Below, one piece after another: positions 20,841-33,123 of a stretch of DNA of 64,000 nt. Numbering within the stretch: the first letter of the stretch is position 1; every line of letters begins with the position of its first letter. The notes under the pieces were generated by a model. The model made no database searches. It was not told the DNA's origin and saw nothing but the letters and a program-made list of their open reading frames with translations. A program made the position numbers and the translations under genes. Source of the DNA: Escarpia spicata (taxonomy: Eukaryota; Annelida; Polychaeta; Sabellida; Siboglinidae); assembly GCA_963995525.1 (NCBI GenBank), contig OZ023213.1, positions 49,810,592-49,874,591 on the forward strand, in the 5' to 3' direction.

Positions 20841-21456
20841 ATGGACACGCAATGGAAACATCCCTTCACCTGCATCGTTGCGGGTCCGACGGGATGCGGT
20901 AAGAGTACATACGTGATGCGCATGCTACGTCACGCCGCAACGATGATCGATCCGTCTCCCGAGACAATCACGTGGTGTTACGGAGCACGGCAGAGCGCCT
21001 ACGCCGCCGTCGACAACGAACTGGTACGTTTCGAGGAAGGCTTGCCGAGCGGTGCGTTCGACGCGTAAGCTCGTGGTCATCGACGATCTGATGGCGGAAA
21101 CGGACGAACGGGTCACGACCTTGTTCACGAAACAAAGTGATCACCAGAAGACGTCCGTACTGTATCTCGTGCAGAACCTGTTTCAAAAAAACAAGGAGAG
21201 TCGCACGATCAGTCTCAACGCGCAATACATGGTGGTCTTCAAGAATCCTCGCGACGCGTCACAGAGAGGTCACTTGGTGCGACAGATGTATCCGGGATGC
21301 CTGAAGTTTGTACAGGACGCGTTCAAAGACGCCACGTCGCCGCCGTACGGCTGTCTCCTCATCGATCTGAAACAGGACACGCCCGAAGACATGCGTCTGC
21401 GCACGGCCGTCCTTCCGGACGACGCCGTTCAGTACGTGTACCAACCCAAGGTATAA
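20841..21456 (+). pseudogene. Packaging ATPase, frameshifted, duplicate
   Basis: Copy of 9280-9895 with the same Walker A motif and the same frame break near 21051-21071. No new break is seen. Confidence 0.85.
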
Positions 21457-21525
21457 GACGACCGCGCACGCGCCTCGTCCCGTCAGTCGCAGCATGTCAG
21501 AGGTCGCGAAAAGACACACAACAGC

Positions 21526-21594
21526 ATGTCTGAGCGCGTGAAGAGACACCTCCTCTGCATACAGGCGTTGAACAGTATAAGAGCACGAAATTGA
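21526..21594 (+). pseudogene. RVKRH-family ORF relict, duplicate
   Basis: Copy of 9965-10033, unchanged at this resolution. Confidence 0.45.
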
Positions 21595-21610
21595 GACGAG
21601 CTGCAGGACG

Positions 21611-22663
21611 TTGTACGATCTCGCCAAGGTGGGGAGTTACGGGGGAATCGAGTCGTTGCGCCGAGTCGCCTTCCGACCCATACAGCGTGTACTGAGAAAG
21701 ATCGTCGAACAATGGCTATCGGAACAGATCGCTTATACCTTACACAAACCGGTGAGATTTCGTTTCCGGCGGCGACGCGTGGTCGTCGGCGGTCGCAATC
21801 AACAGTGGCAGGCCGATCTCGTCGACGTGTCCAGTCTGAAACGTGACAACGACGGTACGACGTTCCTGCTCACGGTGATCGACGTCTTCTCGAAAATCGC
21901 CCGATGCGTTCCGCTAAAGACCAAGTCGGCGACGTCGATGACGAGGGCGCTGGACAGACTGTTCACCGACGGCGATCGTCCGTTGACGTTGCAGACCGAT
22001 AGAGGTCTGGAATTTCTTAAACGTGGCGTTCGTGGTGTATTGGAAAAGCACGGTATCCATCACTTCTCCACTTACAACGAGAAGACCAAGGCGAGCATCG
22101 TGGAACGCATTAATTGCACGTTAAAGACGCGCATGTGGCGATACTTGACGAAACACGAGACGTGGCGATACATGGATATCCTTCAGGACCTCGTACGCTC
22201 GTACAACGACACCCCTCACCGCAACATCGGTATGGCTCCATCGCAATTGAACGCGTCGAATCAGGAAGAGGTGTGGCAGCGCCTGTACGGCGGTCACCAC
22301 GGTAAGGGCGTACCCAAGTATCACGTGGCGGATGGCGTGCGCATCAGCAAGGTCAGGAGACGCTTCGATAAAGGATACACGGTGAATTTGACCGAGGAAA
22401 TATTCACCATACACGAGGTGCATCCGTCCGATCCGCCCGTCTATCGGCTGACGGACGATCTCGGCGAAACACTGGACGGTACCTTCTACGAATCGCAGTA
22501 GCAAAAGGTGACGGATCCGGCCGATAAACTGTACCGTGTGGAGTCGATAGTGGAGCGACGCAAGGTGGGCCGGCGACGGGAGGTGTTTGTGAAATGGTTC
22601 GGATACCCTTCGAAATTCAACTGCTGGATCGATGTCAAGGCCCTCGTCGGCTATAAAGACTAG
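21611..22663 (+). pseudogene. Integrase with chromodomain, one stop, duplicate
   Basis: Copy of 10050-11102. The three catalytic acidic residues and the chromodomain are kept. The same TAG (22499-22501) interrupts it and the same 5' truncation removes the start. Confidence 0.85.
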
Positions 22664-22696
22664 TCGCGCGTCCGACACGATCTCATTCGCCCACTC

Positions 22697-23002
22697 ATGA
22701 CGGACGAGACGACATCATCATCATCACAGGTCACCGTTAGCGACGGAGAAGAAGACGAAGTCGACGCCGCTCCGCCGCCGCCACACAAAGAGAGGACTCC
22801 GTGGCACATATTCGGCACCGCGTGTCCCAAAGAGGAGATCGTGTTTCTGTATCAGGTCGTTGTCCTGTACACGGTCATCTTGGTTAGCATCTACAACTTG
22901 TCGTTCGGACACCACGCGAATCCGACTCTGTGGAAGGCCCTGTTGAGCAGTTCGTTGGGGTACCTGCTACACAGCCCGACGTTGAAACATGGCGACGAGT
23001 GA
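22697..23002 (+). CDS. Single-pass membrane protein 2, duplicate
   Basis: Copy of 11136-11441, open and identical in translation. It overlaps the next ATG by 14 bp as in unit 1. Confidence 0.6.
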   Translation: MTDETTSSSSQVTVSDGEEDEVDAAPPPPHKERTPWHIFGTACPKEEIVFLYQVVVLYTVILVSIYNLSFGHHANPTLWKALLSSSLGYLLHSPTLKHGDE

Positions 23003-24074
23003 TTTCTATCTGCCGTTGCCTAGCAGTGCGTCCATGCGCACGCACCCCGATAACACGCTGACCCACTACGTCACTACGCTACCGCAATGTATCTTACTAC
23101 CCGGGCGATGGGAGTGTGGAATGGTGGAGATACAGCACCCGCACAGTTGGTACAACGTCGTAGACGCCGACGCGTGGTTCGCCATAACGCTACCGATCGA
23201 GGAGGGGAACCCGTGGCCCATGCACACGAAGAGTTCCAGAATCGGGACCGGACACTATAAAGATCCGTGGTCACTAGTCCTCGCCATTAACGCGGCTCTA
23301 CGTCGCGTGGCGGGGGAGGGAAGGTTGAAACTGAGCTACAGTACCATCACGCATAAGATAACGGTGCACATGCTACCGAATACCGTCTTCCGCGGCGCTA
23401 TGCTCACCACCGTTCTCGGCTTTCGCTTCAATACGCTGTCGGCTCTCCTGAAGGATCCCACGGCTCCCGAGGTCAAGGTATATATCACGGAGGCCGACAC
23501 CGTGGTGAACATGGAACGAGGGCTCGAATCGCTCTACGTCTACGCGGACGTCGTGGAACCGCGAGTCGTCGGTGACAGCCTCGTACCGCTGCTGCGCCTC
23601 GTCCCACTGAGCGGTAAACACGGCGACATCGTGTCGAAGACCTTTGTTCTAGAGATGAATTACAACGATTACTACACTCGTCAAGCGGGCGGTACGCTTC
23701 CCTATTTCGCGGGTGCCCAATACCAACGAGGACACGGACTAGGAAGTCTCTTCGCAGGTCTACTGCGTAGCGTCATGCCGCTCGTCAAGAGAGGTGCCGT
23801 GGCGTTGGGAAGGAGAGCGGTGTCGACCGGCGCACGCATAGCCGATGACGTCCTGTCGGGTCAGAACATCCGAACCGCCGCCGCCAAACGACGCGTCACC
23901 GCTGCCGGTAGAGACATGTTGAGCGACCTCTTGACCCCTGGCATACAACCGCATAAGCGTATAAGACGTGCACCCGCTACGAAACGAGTCAGTACAGCCG
24001 GGAGACGCAAGAGGAAGCAGAGGACGCCGACGACACGTGAGTCCGATATGTTCGACGATGGCGTTCGTACATAA
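22989..24074 (+). CDS. Penton-type minor capsid protein, duplicate
   Basis: Copy of 11428-12513, open for 361 residues. Residue 45 is Met here and Leu in unit 1, and a few synonymous changes occur nearby. The Polinton B homologue also has Met at this place, so the unit 1 state is probably derived. Confidence 0.75.
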   Translation: MATSDFYLPLPSSASMRTHPDNTLTHYVTTLPQCILLPGRWECGMVEIQHPHSWYNVVDADAWFAITLPIEEGNPWPMHTKSSRIGTGHYKDPWSLVLAINAALRRVAGEGRLKLSYSTITHKITVHMLPNTVFRGAMLTTVLGFRFNTLSALLKDPTAPEVKVYITEADTVVNMERGLESLYVYADVVEPRVVGDSLVPLLRLVPLSGKHGDIVSKTFVLEMNYNDYYTRQAGGTLPYFAGAQYQRGHGLGSLFAGLLRSVMPLVKRGAVALGRRAVSTGARIADDVLSGQNIRTAAAKRRVTAAGRDMLSDLLTPGIQPHKRIRRAPATKRVSTAGRRKRKQRTPTTRESDMFDDGVRT

Positions 24075-25353
24075 ACTATCGTGTGAGGGCCTCAAGAGCG
24101 AGCTCGATCTCTTCGTCGTGCCTCCGACTCAGACCAGCATCATCGATAGTCACACGATAAAACACCAACCGATGTCCTCGCTCGACTCGGGCGGACCGAT
24201 CGAATTCGTCATACCCGGTTCGGGAGACGATTACCTGGATCTCGCCAGCACGATGCTACACGTTCAGACGAAGGTGACGCGTGCCGACGGAGCCGACCTC
24301 GCCGCCGCCGATCCCGTGAATAACTGGCTTCATTCGCTGTTCAGTTAGGTCGACATCTACCTGAACGGGACGCTCGTGACTCCCTCGACCAACACGTACC
24401 CGTAACGCGCCTACACAGAGACGCTGCTCAGTTACGGAGACGATGCCAAGGAGACGCAACTGACGAGTCAGATGTGGCACAAGGACACGGGCACTCGTAT
24501 GGAAGCCGTCGAAATTGACGCCGGCGATGCAGTGGCCAACGCGGGGTTCGTCACCAGACGCAACATGATGATAGAGAAGATGGGTCGTCTCCACGTGGAC
24601 CTGTTCCTCCAGGATAGATACCTCATCAACGGCGTCGAAGTCAAGATACGTCTGGTGCGCTGCAAGGATGCGTTCGCGCTCATGGCAGGCGGCGCCAACC
24701 CGACTACAAGATAAAGATCGTCAACGCCACACTGTTCGTCAAGAAGGCTACCCTGAATCCGGGCGTGCAGATGGCTCACATCAAAGCCCTTGACAAAACC
24801 ACCGCCAAGTATCCAATGCGACCCGTCGACTGCAATGTCTACTGCATTCCCACGGGTACCTGCTCGCACACGCACGAGAACCTCTTTCTGGGCACTCTTC
24901 CGAAACGTCTCGTGCTCTGCTGCATCGACAACGACGCCTACAACGGCAGCTACGCCAGAAATCCGTTTCACGCAAAAAAACAACCACATCAACTTCCTCG
25001 CCGTGTACGTCGACGGACGACAGATACCCTCCAAACCTTTCCAGCCCAATTTCGACGACGACCTCTTTGTCTTGTGCTACCACAACCTGTTCACCTCGAC
25101 GGGTAAGGTGTGGCAGGACGAAGGCAACGGCTTGTCTCGCGCTGACTTCCGACACGGCTATACCTTCGTCGGCTTGGACCTCACTCCCGATGCGTGCGAC
25201 GACTGCTGCTTCCATCTGGTACAAAAGGGCAACCTGCGCATCGAGATTCATTTCTGCGACGCTCTGACGACTAATGTGAACGTCGTCGCCTACGCCGAGT
25301 TCGAGACCGTGCTGGAGATCGACAAGAGTCGCAACGTCATCTACGACTACTGA
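24058..25353 (+). pseudogene. Major capsid protein, broken, duplicate
   Basis: Copy of 12497-13792 with the same TAG (24346-24348), the same TAA (24403-24405) and both frameshifts. Amino acid changes relative to unit 1 include an Ala to Val near 24508 and an Arg to Cys near 24860. Confidence 0.9.
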
Positions 25354-25354
25354 G

Positions 25355-25781
25355 ATGGAAACTCTGCAGCTCGTCCGCCTACTCACCCTCGATTCGCACG
25401 CCCGTCCCATCATCCGTGGGATCGTACCCAAAGACGTACTCCTCGCTCTCCAGATTGACGCTTACCCCGTCGCCTTCGTGTGCAACACGCACGATGCGGG
25501 TAAACCCGGCGAACAACGGTCACGGTGAATACTTCTGCTCTGACGGCTTGCCGCCACGGCAAGTCGAGTTCCGTCGATTTTTGAATAAACATTGTATAAC
25601 GTGGACTCATAATTCAAAGAGACTTCAAAGTCCCGTGTCTAACGTTTGCGGACAATACTGTGTTGCTTATATCATGTTTCGCTGTCGTGGACTTGTCATG
25701 AAGGAATTAGTAAACGGTTTCGGCACTGATCTGGTAGCAAACGATTGCCGTGTATTTGATTGGCTTAAACATCTGCTATAA
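25355..25781 (+). pseudogene. Adenain-like protease, broken, duplicate
   Basis: Copy of 13794-14220. It has the same loss of the catalytic His segment and one additional Gly to Ala difference near 25497. The NVCGQYCV cysteine motif is retained. Confidence 0.8.
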
Positions 25782-26720
25782 CCGTGTTTCATTAACGGAC
25801 AGGTATCATCATCATCATCATCATTATATGATTTGAGCCTATGACGCGGTGGTCACACACCCGTAAGCTCACGACCTCTGCCGCGGTGTTCACTCACCCG
25901 TAAATCGTACTACCATCCTACGATCCACTGGCCTGGTCGTCATGACCCCTAAGCTCACGACCTCTGTCGTGGTGTTCGCTCACCCGCAAGTCATGTCACA
26001 CCGTCGTCCACTTGTCTTCGGTTAATAAAACACGGTTTCTTGTCATACGTATGCTTGTATCTTTCATCAGTAAAATTCGTGTGCACTCGTATACTCTTGT
26101 GTTTCGTTAGTTCTTTCATACACGCGCGCGCCAGCGCACACACACACACACACACACACACATCTCTAACCCCCCTCCATAACCTTCAGCCAGTAGGTAC
26201 AGGCCCTCTCTACACTCCGCCAGGGGGCGTCACGCACTCATTCACCTCTGTGGCAGCCGCCAGGTGGCGCCACTTCTTACACTTCTTTCCGCTAGGGGCG
26301 CTTGTTGCCTCAGGGGCGGCGGACGCCGACATCTCCCCAATATCGCTCATGGGAACGCAGAAAACACCGTAGGATGTTGTCCCAAACTACGATACTACTA
26401 CTCACGCGCATGCTTGCACACGCGCACGCACACACGCACAATAAATATACATTAACCTTTTTTATTTTTACACATTCATGTAGATAAGATTAATTTTATC
26501 AACTAATTTTGGTTATTTGCAATATACAGTAATTTCGATGACATCATGATACTTTTGATTACATAACTATTGCGTTTATGGGGTAAGTTGATCAAAAACT
26601 TCCATGGTTTTTATTATGATGCACTATAACTATAAGCGAGTGCCATAAACTGTAATCTAGATCACTACAGCATCACTTGTAATCTGGATCGTTTACTTGA
26701 TAATTGTTTTAAACACACAG
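25782..26720. other. Noncoding stretch, duplicate of 14221-15159
   Basis: It holds the same (ATC)n run, short repeats, AATAAA (26024-26029) and (CA)n microsatellite as unit 1. No gene is seen. Confidence 0.6.
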
Positions 26721-26893
26721 GAGCTGTGCGCAAAAACGTCTTGACTGCCATGGCAACAGACAAAGAGGTGGAGAAGAAGGTGAAGGTGTGGTTAAAGTTT
26801 GCTACGGAGAGGGACGTCGGCCGGAAGGAGAGAGATGAAAGGAAGCGAAACGCAGTAACCGCTGGCCATGAAGGCCACACACGGAAACTGTAA
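26721..26893 (+). CDS. Possible terminal exon, duplicate
   Basis: Copy of 15160-15332 with the acceptor-like sequence, the frame and the downstream AATAAA unchanged. Confidence 0.3.
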
Positions 26894-27215
26894 TATTATA
26901 TAGGACTAGTTTCTTTATCCAATACTGAAATTGTTATTATTTATATTTGGTGGGTCTCCCACCCATGTGCGGTTGGTCCCCTCATAATAAATTCAGCTTT
27001 TACACAAAAATACACTTGTCTTGTGTTACTTTGCAAACTAGCCACGATTCGTAGTCAGTCCGTTCAGTTGGTATATCATAAAACGTCACACTTAAAATAC
27101 TCTTTCCTTGTGTATATAAAGTGAAAACAGTTGTACGTACGTATACTAAGAATGGCCATGTGTTACAATATATCAAATGCACAGGTGCTATAGGAAATGG
27201 GTTGAATTACGCTAA

Positions 27216-27883
27216 ATTATGGTTAGAACGTAGGTTATACATTAATGTCAGTCCAACGTTACATTTTCGTTAGAAATTAAACGTTAGGTAAACGTTAAGC
27301 AAACGACTGAAATAACGTTAAACAAACGTTTCTGCTAATGTTACAAAAACGTTAGTTTACTGTTACATTCTGGTTAGAAATTAAACGTAGATGAACGTTA
27401 TATTAACGATTATGTAACAGTTACATTAACGTCAGTTTAACATTACATTTTCGTTAGAAATTAAACGTTAGGTAAACGTTAAGCAAACGACTGAAATAAC
27501 GTTAAACTAACGTTTCTGCTAATGTTACAAAAACGTTAGTTGACTGTTACATTCTGGTTAGAAATTAAACGTTAAATGAACGTTAAACTAACGTTTCGGT
27601 AACATTTACATTAACGTCAGTTTAACGTTACATTTTCGTTAGAAATTAAACGTTAGTTAAACGTTAAACAAACGACTAAAATAACGTTAAACTAACGTTT
27701 CTGTTAATGTTACAAAAACGTTAGTTTACTGTTACATCCTGGTTAGAAATTAAACGTTAAATGAAGGTTAGAATAACGTTTATGTAACAGTTACATCAAC
27801 GTTAGTTTAACATTACACTTTGGTTAGAAATGAAACGTTAGATTAACGTTAAAGAAACGAGCAAAATAACGGTAAACGAACGT
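27216..27883. repeat. AACGTT-rich 184-bp tandem repeat, duplicate
   Basis: Copy of 15655-16322 with the same register and the same transposon insertion point. Confidence 0.85.
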
Positions 27884-30590
27884 CCCAGCCAGCACGCCAC
27901 CCTCGGCCCGAGGGCGGATCTGACCGGCTGGGAAGCGGCACTCGTCGGAACACGACAGCCGCCTGCCAGCCGCCTGCCAGCCGCTCCCTAGCCGCCGTTG
28001 ACCTCGTGTCAGAGTCCGTTAGTCATTTATCAGCAGTCGGGCCTGCCTCGGCTGGAGCACTGGGGTAGTGATATTTGACACTACGGTGTACTGCCATTTT
28101 TGAACAGACTGACAGTTAGAGGAAAGAGTAAAAGCAGAGCTCCGGGGGAAAAGGTACGTTTTTAGACATTCTGTTGTAAATCTTTGTATATTTCTAGATT
28201 ATTCAAATACATTAATCTGGGCATGACTTTATAAACACACATTTGATTGTGTGGAAACTTGTTATTTATGCGTAAAACAGTAAATAGAATGTGGGGCAGA
28301 ATAACCTGATGTCATGATTGTGGCCGCCCTATACAGGCTATGGATGACGACGATATGATGAAGATGAACGGATCTTAACAACATCAAATGCTGTCCCTGT
28401 GCTGCGTGTTCCTGTTTGTTAGAGTGACAGAGTAAATGTGTGATAGATGAAGTGCTTACACTAGACGCCTTCTGTCAGTTTATGGCCCACACAATGTCTG
28501 CCATTTATGTCGCTTTACTTTAGGGCTATATAAAACAATTCCATGTTTCTCATCAGAACTTTATTAATATGTAAATGAGGGGTGCGGTTTTTGGTAAATG
28601 TGTGTATGTTGATCCTGATGACGGTACTATAACAACTATCAATGCAACTCATCGTCAACAATTAACAACTTAAAAGTCTTAAGATGTCTACTAAATGTAT
28701 TTCTTACAAGTAGGCACATTCCTTTGGTTTGGCGTGAAATATAGTTTTCTCTTTTTGCGCAGAATTATTGCATGCATATTTAATCAAAGGATAATTATAT
28801 GTCAAAATAAAGTTTTGTGGACGCTATTTTAAAATGTTTGTGCTGATGAGAAACCGGGAATTTATTTTATAAAAGTCAAGTAAAATTATTTTATGTGACC
28901 TTATTGTGAGACAAAATATGTTTAATATTTTAAACATTTTATAGATACTGTAGCACAACACCACTCGTGAATATGACAACTTTATTGAACAGGTTTAAAG
29001 AACTACTTATTAGTTAGAAGGACGGCAGTCGAATGAATTTTAAAACGTAACGTTCTTGTTTCGTGCACGCGTACACGCGACGTACCTACGTCATGCGCAC
29101 ACGCGCTTAAGACCGCCAATATTTGCTATGTGGCAAGTCGCCATCGAAAAATCGTAACCACTTGGTTATTGCCGTTCAACATTAGCATGTGTGCTAACAT
29201 GTCGGATGGTCGGCGATCACCTAAACCGTCTAGGTCTTCCAACTTAGACGCTGCTTCTTCTTCCGTGAAATCGTAGCAGGCCAGTAACGCGGTTTTTAAA
29301 TGTTCATACGTCCCTTATGTTGGCGGGTGTAGTATGACGTGCGCCATTCGATTGGCAGCGATTTCATCGAGAGCTGCGACAACGTAGTTGTATTTCGTTT
29401 GGTCGATGGTTATGTTGCGTATACCAAACTGTGCTTCAGCCTGCGCAAACCATACATTCGGGCTGGTTTTCCAAAAGACTGGAAGTTTCAAGGAAACGGC
29501 GGCCACGTTGCTGTTCGCTTCTGCCATATTGATGTCGTGTGTGGGTTGCGATCACGTCAGGGTCACCAATGTAGCACAACACCACTCGTGAATATGACAA
29601 CTTTATTGAACAGGTTTAAAGAACTACTTATTAGTTAGAAGGACGGCAGTCGAATGAATTTTAAAACGTAACGTTCTTGTTTCGTGCACGCGTACACGCG
29701 ACGTACCTACGTCATGCGCACACGCGCTTAAGACCGCCAATATTTGCTATGTGGCAAATCGCCACAATACTATGCATTGTACAATGTGGTACCTTCATTG
29801 AAGAAATTAAATATTTGTACGTTAATATTCCAGATGCTGTCAGAAAAAATGAAGTGGCAACACTGCCACTGACGCATACAACATCAGGAGAAAATTCGAA
29901 AGTACTCCAAAACTGCCTCTGACGGGAATGGTGTTAGACAGCACCAGATGACAATGCAGCTGGGTGTAGCAGAAAAGAGTTTATGGACAATAATAATTAA
30001 GAAGCCTTTTTATATGTATATGGACACTATTTGCAACTTTGCCTTTTGATTTTCTTGTATTAAAGTATGTGTTTGTTATGCGCATTGGAGTTGTTTGCGT
30101 ATTTAATTTTAGTTTATAATAATTGGATGGGATACTCGACACCCATTCTATTTTTGAAGCAGATTACATTTATGTTCCTAAATAATATATTACTATATTA
30201 TTTTATTGTTTTGAACTTCCAAATTCCAGTTAATCTCAATAAATTGATGAATGTTTATCAAGTAATGTTCATTTTAACTTTATAGTTACAATGCATGATG
30301 ATTACTATTGAAATGTTCAAGTTATAAGACTAATACACATAAGTATATGTGTATAATTTGGTCTTATTACTTAAACACACACAATACACACATTTAGCAA
30401 AATTAGGCACAGTCGGCATATGAGCGGCTAACCATCGGCAGAGTATCGGCGTCCGACCAGGAGCCGCCCTCGGCCCGAAGGCGAGCCGCCGGACAAAAAA
30501 TCCCTCGGCCCGCAGGCGGATGCCGACAGCGGGCCGATGACTTTGCCGCTGTCGGCCCGCCGTCGGCCCGCTGTAGTTGTGCTATCTGGG
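27884..30590 (+). mobile_element. Short-TIR DNA transposon, duplicate, with nested LTR element
   Basis: Copy of 16323-19029 carrying the same nested LTR element, so both insertions preceded the duplication. A handful of point differences occur, for example near 28817, 30065 and 30462. Confidence 0.75.
28949..29764 (-). mobile_element. Miniature LTR retrotransposon, duplicate
   Basis: LTRs lie at 28949-29143 and 29570-29764. The second LTR here has CACAAC where unit 1 has CACAAT near its start. The Gag fragment (29151-29527, minus) keeps the same TAA. Confidence 0.8.
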
Positions 30591-30700
30591 GTTCCAATTC
30601 AACGTTAAACTAACGTTTCTGCAACGGTTACATTAACGTTAGTTTAACGTTACATATTTGTTAGATTAACGTTTCTGAAGTCAGCGCGACAACATGCACC

Positions 30701-31041
30701 GATGACTTCTTTTTTCAAGGCGAAGGCAGTCACGCCTGATTCGACCACGAAATCTGAGGTGATGTTCGCATATTTTGTCGCGAAACACAACCTCGCAGCA
30801 GCCGTTGCCGACCATTTCACAGAACTGTTGCCGCGACTATGACTATGTCCGGACAGTGCGATCGCGAAGTCCTGGGCTCAGCACACTGTTAGTTTTCTCA
30901 TTGGTGACCATGTTAACGTTTTGTCTGATTATAAGAAAACGTGACATACAAAATTTCTTAAACTCCTCACCTGCAGTTATCGTCATCTCATGGACAGGCT
31001 GGTCGAGTTTAATCAAACAATAGTTCTACCTCTCACAAAAT
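30701..31041 (+). pseudogene. hAT-type transposase-like remnant, duplicate
   Basis: Copy of 19140-19480 with the same stop and frame change. It directly flanks the insertion site of Polinton B. Confidence 0.45.
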
Positions 31042-31205
31042 GCATGTATGTATGACACCCGTCAATATTTACAAATGGATGCAGGCAGTAATCCGGCTAA
31101 AGGGTCAACTAGCCAAATTGCTGACAAATACCTTTCCACTTAGTAAAATCAGCTAAAAATACGTAATTTTACTGTCAACAGCTTCTACAATCATATTTAG
31201 AAATC

Positions 31206-31512
31206 TGACTAAGTAGTAATGGGGTGGCTAAGGCCCCCGTGTAAAAAGGTCATGTACCCAAGATCAAAGAAAGATCAAAGAAATAGGCTCCGCCCCAAAA
31301 AAAATTCCTAAAACTTAGCATCTATACAGAAAAAGTCAACATCAAAGGATTTTGCACTTTTTCCTAAAACTTAGCAGCAGAACTAAATACCCTTAATTAC
31401 CCTTAATTACCTTTGATTGATAGGACCACCCAACGACGCTGACCCGTTGCCCTTTAGTGTGTGTGTTTCTTTTTCTATGCGTGATTGACAGACAAATCAG
31501 AGGCTTGGAATC
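31206..31512 (+). repeat. Left TIR and target duplication of Polinton B
   Basis: Target duplication TGACTA at 31206-31211, then about 300 bp matching the right terminus (58620 down to 58377, continuing beyond the nested transposon at 56500 to about 56430). The match is near-perfect over the outer 240 bp, including an internal AACTTAGCA repeat and TAATTACCCTTAATTACC. Homology fades near 31512 just before the NADAR promoter region. Confidence 0.9.
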
Positions 31513-31593
31513 CGCCCAGCCGTATTAATGATTGGCTACTAAGGCTACTATATAGTATAGGCGGCCGGTGATGTGAACAGTAGCAGCTTGGCG

Positions 31594-32040
31594 ATGACTC
31601 CCGCTATACATTTCCGTGGGAGTGCATCGTTCCTATCGAACTGGTATCCGTGTCGAGTGGCGGCGTATGGTCGGGGCTTCAGATCCGTAGAGCACGCTTA
31701 TCATTTTAGAAAAGCGATGTTTCACGACGATACCCAAACCGCTGAGTGTATCAAATAGGCGAGGTCGGGGTATAGCGCAAAACGCCGAAGTTCCAGAATC
31801 GAGAAAAAGAGAACGAACGCCGAATGGTACGCCGTTAGGGTCGCGTGCATGAAATCCCTGCTGATGAGCAAGTTCGGGGGGTCAAAGAAGTTGAAAGACG
31901 CCCTATTGGCTACCGGGAAAGCCGAATTGGTGGAGTGGGTGCCGTCGCACGATGCCTTCTGTGGTATTGGCATTGGCGACAGAGAGGGACAGAATAAATT
32001 AGTGATGGAGGTGCGCGAGGAGCTTAGAAGAAACGAATAA
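31594..32040 (+). pseudogene. NADAR (YbiA-like) domain protein, one stop, Polinton B
   Basis: The ATG at 31594 opens a 148-codon frame interrupted only by a TAG at 31756-31758. It has the NADAR signatures: FRGSASFLSNWYPC, SVEHAYHFRKA with the conserved Glu, an EWYAVR..CMKSLLMSKF block, LLATGKAELVEWVP and a GIG motif. The C-terminal NxLG-LM block typical of the family is weak here. A TATA-like CTATATAGTATA lies about 45 bp upstream. Family enzymes cleave N-glycosidic bonds, including ADP-ribose on guanine. It is the first gene of Polinton B and corresponds to the broken gene 1434-1765 of Polinton A. Confidence 0.8.
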
Positions 32041-32078
32041 AGTTGGCGGTCGCGGCCACGTGCGCGACAGTCGTAGAT

Positions 32079-32699
32079 ATGAGCGTGCCGTTGAAGCATC
32101 CGTTTACGTGTATAGTGGCCGGTCCCACGGGGTGAGGCAAGACTACTTTCGTCGCTCGCCTAATACGGCATTCGGCCGCCATGATCGAGCCGCCGCCCGA
32201 GAAAGTCCTGTGGTGCTACGGCCAGTGGCAGGACGCCTAAAAGACGATGCCGCCTACAATAGAATTCGTAGAGGGCCTACCGGATCCAACGCGTTTAGAC
32301 GGCAAAACGAGGACGCTTCTAGTGCTCGATGACCTCATGGAGGAAACCAATAGTCGGGTCACGACCCTGTTTACTAAAAAAAGGCATCACTGTAACACGT
32401 CCGTCGTACAGTTGCTGCAGAATATGTTTCAGAAAGGAAAAGAGAGCCGCACGATTAGTCTGAACGCCCAATATATGGTACTATTCAAGAGCCCCCGGGA
32501 TGCCGGTCAAGTAAGTCACCTAGCAAAACAGATGTATCCGGGTAAGGTTGACTACATGATCGAGTCTTTCAAAGACGCCACGTCGGCCGCGTACGGCTAT
32601 CTTTTCGTAGATTTGAAACAGGAAACGGAGGAGTCCATGCGCATGCGCACGTGTATATTTCCGGACGACCGCCTCCAGTACACCTACGTGAGGCGATAA
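32079..32699 (+). pseudogene. Packaging ATPase, two stops, Polinton B
   Basis: The ATG at 32079 starts a 206-codon frame broken by TGA at 32133-32135, inside the Walker A loop (GPTG before it, GKT after it), and by TAA at 32238-32240. The rest is open, with Walker B-like LLVLDDLM, FQKGKESRTISLNAQYMV and QMYPGK. It is the same FtsK/HerA-type family as in Polinton A and is immediately downstream of NADAR. Confidence 0.85.
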
Positions 32700-32739
32700 A
32701 AGGAGGGCGCCGTCACCGGGAGCGTCATTCGCTTTAACG

Positions 32740-33101
32740 TTGACGGACCGCGTGAAGAGGCATGTCCTGGCGTTGCAGCTGCTGAGTCGTACTAAGAAGA
32801 ACGTCGCACTGCGAAAGGCCGTAATCGCCGACGCCGACGCCGACGCCGACCTCGTGTGTAGTCTGTGCGATTGCACATACAACATTCTGATAGGGAACGT
32901 GAACATATCGGCGAAGCAGAAAAAAGTACTGGCTTAATACAAGAAGCACTTGCGTAAGTTGGGGAACAAAAAGGGCCCGTCAAACAGAAACGGGCCATTC
33001 TGCAAACGGGGTCGGGCGCCTTTCTGACGGCCCTGCTGGCACCGTTAGCAAGCACCGTTTTACTGCCCCTGCTCAGACAGACTTTCGGCGGGAAAAAGTG
33101 A
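32740..33101 (+). pseudogene. Small basic/hydrophobic Polinton ORF (RVKRH family)
   Basis: The frame begins at a TTG with DRVKRHVLALQLL, continues through an Ala/Asp repeat (ADADADAD), a GNVNISAKQKK segment and a basic stretch (KKHLRKLGNKKG), and ends in a hydrophobic tail (FLTALLAPLASTVLLPLL). A TAA at 32935-32937 and a frame change near 32990 break it. Small proteins with this basic-then-hydrophobic layout recur between ATPase and integrase in Polintons. Function is unknown; a core or membrane-active peptide is a guess. Confidence 0.55.
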
Positions 33102-33123
33102 GAGGATCCAGCACGCAAAGAAG

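Larger units (their letters stand above)
19851..31422 (+). repeat. Tandem duplication, unit 2 (11,572 bp)
   Basis: This is a direct copy of 8290-19850. Substitutions are sparse (for example the second base of codons in the capsid and protease genes) and the only sizeable indel is 11 bp inside the Polinton B terminus. The unit runs on without a break into the body of Polinton B at 31423. Confidence 0.95.
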
